From Deltaproteobacteria bacterium (GTDB taxonomy: Bacteria; Desulfobacterota; Desulfobacteria; Desulfobacterales; C00003060): 52,605 bases of DNA. The stretch's first letter is position 1; every line of letters starts with the position of its first letter. Where the stretch lies: contig QMMN01000014.1 of the NCBI GenBank assembly GCA_003647275.1, forward strand, positions 1 through 52,605, given 5' to 3'. The translations under genes and the position numbers were made by a program. The notes below the pieces were generated by a model that did not search any database, was not told where the DNA came from, and saw only the letters and a program-made list of their open reading frames with translations. Shown here one piece after another: positions 52,057-52,605 of this stretch.

Positions 52057-52451
52057 TGTTTAATCCTTCTTCAAAAGTGTTCGTACAAAGAGTCAGCGCT
52101 CGCACATAAAGGAGGTAGGAATTGTGAAGCTCCCCGTCTTAAAAGGCGGCGCTTTCCGGTAAGAGAGATATCTGTTTTAGATAGACCGGTCAATTTGCCT
52201 TATGGGAAGCAAAATACACATAGCTTTCTGTGGTCTATTCTTGAACCCAAAAATTCTAATATTTTGCTATGATCAACCCCTGCCGACCGAACAAGTCTGT
52301 TGCAGAGATGTCATTTTTATCTTGAAGATGCCGGGCTTTTCGTTTTTCAAGATCAATCGTAGCTAACCGCGCTTTTAGGCTGAATGGCGGACAATACAAT
52401 ATATGGAAAGTTGCCTTTTGGGATGGCTTGTTCACATTTTGGCAGTAAACC
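52057..52451. other. Intergenic region with a repeat family A relative
   Basis: These 395 bases contain no clear gene. The element at 52124-52193 keeps the ends of repeat family A. The rest, including 52200-52440, shows nothing I can name. Confidence 0.45.
52124..52193 (+). repeat. Diverged copy of repeat family A
   Basis: GTGAAGCTCCCCGTC at the start and GACCGGTCAA at the end match the family boundaries, but the interior is rearranged. It is about 70 bases long. Confidence 0.5.
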
Positions 52452-52605
52452 CTATTCCTTATCCAGAATCCCCCTTATTTTTCCAGACAGCTCTTTGATG
52501 GTGAAGGGTTTCTGAATAAAACCATCACAGCCTCGTGCCAATATCTCGCTGGCCTCACCGTCAATGCTGAAACCACTTGAAAGCAACACTTTTACATCCG
52601 GGTTG
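52452..52605 (-). CDS. Response-regulator receiver domain, C-terminal end (partial)
   Basis: This is the last 50 residues of a protein whose start lies beyond the window end. It reads NPDVKVLLSSGFSIDGEASE, then ILARGCDGFIQKPFTIKELS and GKIRGILDKE. The S-S-G of strand four and the Lys-Pro of QKPF are the switch and salt-bridge residues of a CheY-like receiver. Because the protein ends soon after the domain, it is probably the C-terminal receiver of a hybrid histidine kinase, though a stand-alone receiver cannot be excluded. Confidence 0.85.
   Translation of the reverse strand, partial: NPDVKVLLSSGFSIDGEASEILARGCDGFIQKPFTIKELSGKIRGILDKE

Overview
This window is a moderate-GC bacterial chromosome segment. 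Gene content suggests a Desulfobacterota (deltaproteobacterial) relative: a large-type SRP RNA, a PAS protein ending in a two-CxxC module I associate with deltaproteobacterial signalling proteins, an MSHA/GspE-like pilus locus with a sigma-54 regulator, RNase J beside FtsK, and many intergenic palindromic repeats. The lineage is inferred from content, not from a phylogeny. I see no phage, CRISPR array or intact insertion sequence.

Region 1 (1-22124) is a pilus/pseudopilus locus. After a zinc-ribbon/pseudo-receiver gene and a divergent TPR gene come an MshE/PilB-type ATPase with an MshEN N-domain, an MshG/PilC platform protein, a histidine kinase, a sigma-54 response regulator, a major pilin-like gene, a large YfhO-like membrane protein, four minor pilin-like genes, a Cys/His-rich secreted protein, a PilM-PilN fusion, PilO-like and PilP-like proteins, an MshL-type secretin lipoprotein, an ExeA/MshM-like ATPase and an MshN-like TPR protein. 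Gene for gene this resembles the MSHA pilus set (I-J-K-L-M-N-E-G and A-C-D-O-P), but with the E-G block moved to the front and a two-component system inserted. Two near-identical sigma-54 promoters (8453 and 14058) precede the pilin gene and the Cys-rich gene. The first has two matching palindromes 21 bp apart just upstream, the arrangement expected of enhancer sites for the adjacent regulator. No prepilin peptidase and no PilT are present in the window.

Region 2 (22323-28405, minus strand) is a housekeeping operon read tilS-ftsH-folP-ybbR/cdaR-coaX. The diadenylate cyclase gene cdaA, usually beside ybbR, is absent. A BrkB/YihY membrane protein and the SRP RNA gene (with a clear promoter) follow, then a small coiled-coil protein and a YhcC-type radical SAM protein.

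Region 3 (31564-44596) holds grpE-dnaK with a strong terminator, a small unknown gene bracketed by inverted 76-base repeats, plsC, RNase J, ftsK, lolA and nadA on the plus strand. The minus strand then carries a GcvH-like protein that lacks the lipoyl lysine, yebC, rlmE and radA.

Region 4 (44597-52605) holds a nucleotide-sugar dehydrogenase, a soluble histidine kinase, an MltB-like lytic transglycosylase, a PLDc_N-type small membrane protein, a divergent phosphoglycerate kinase, tRNA-Glu(CTC), a Rossmann-PAS-zinc protein, and the C-terminus of a receiver-domain protein cut by the window end. Intergenic spaces in this region and elsewhere carry two families of palindromic repeats.
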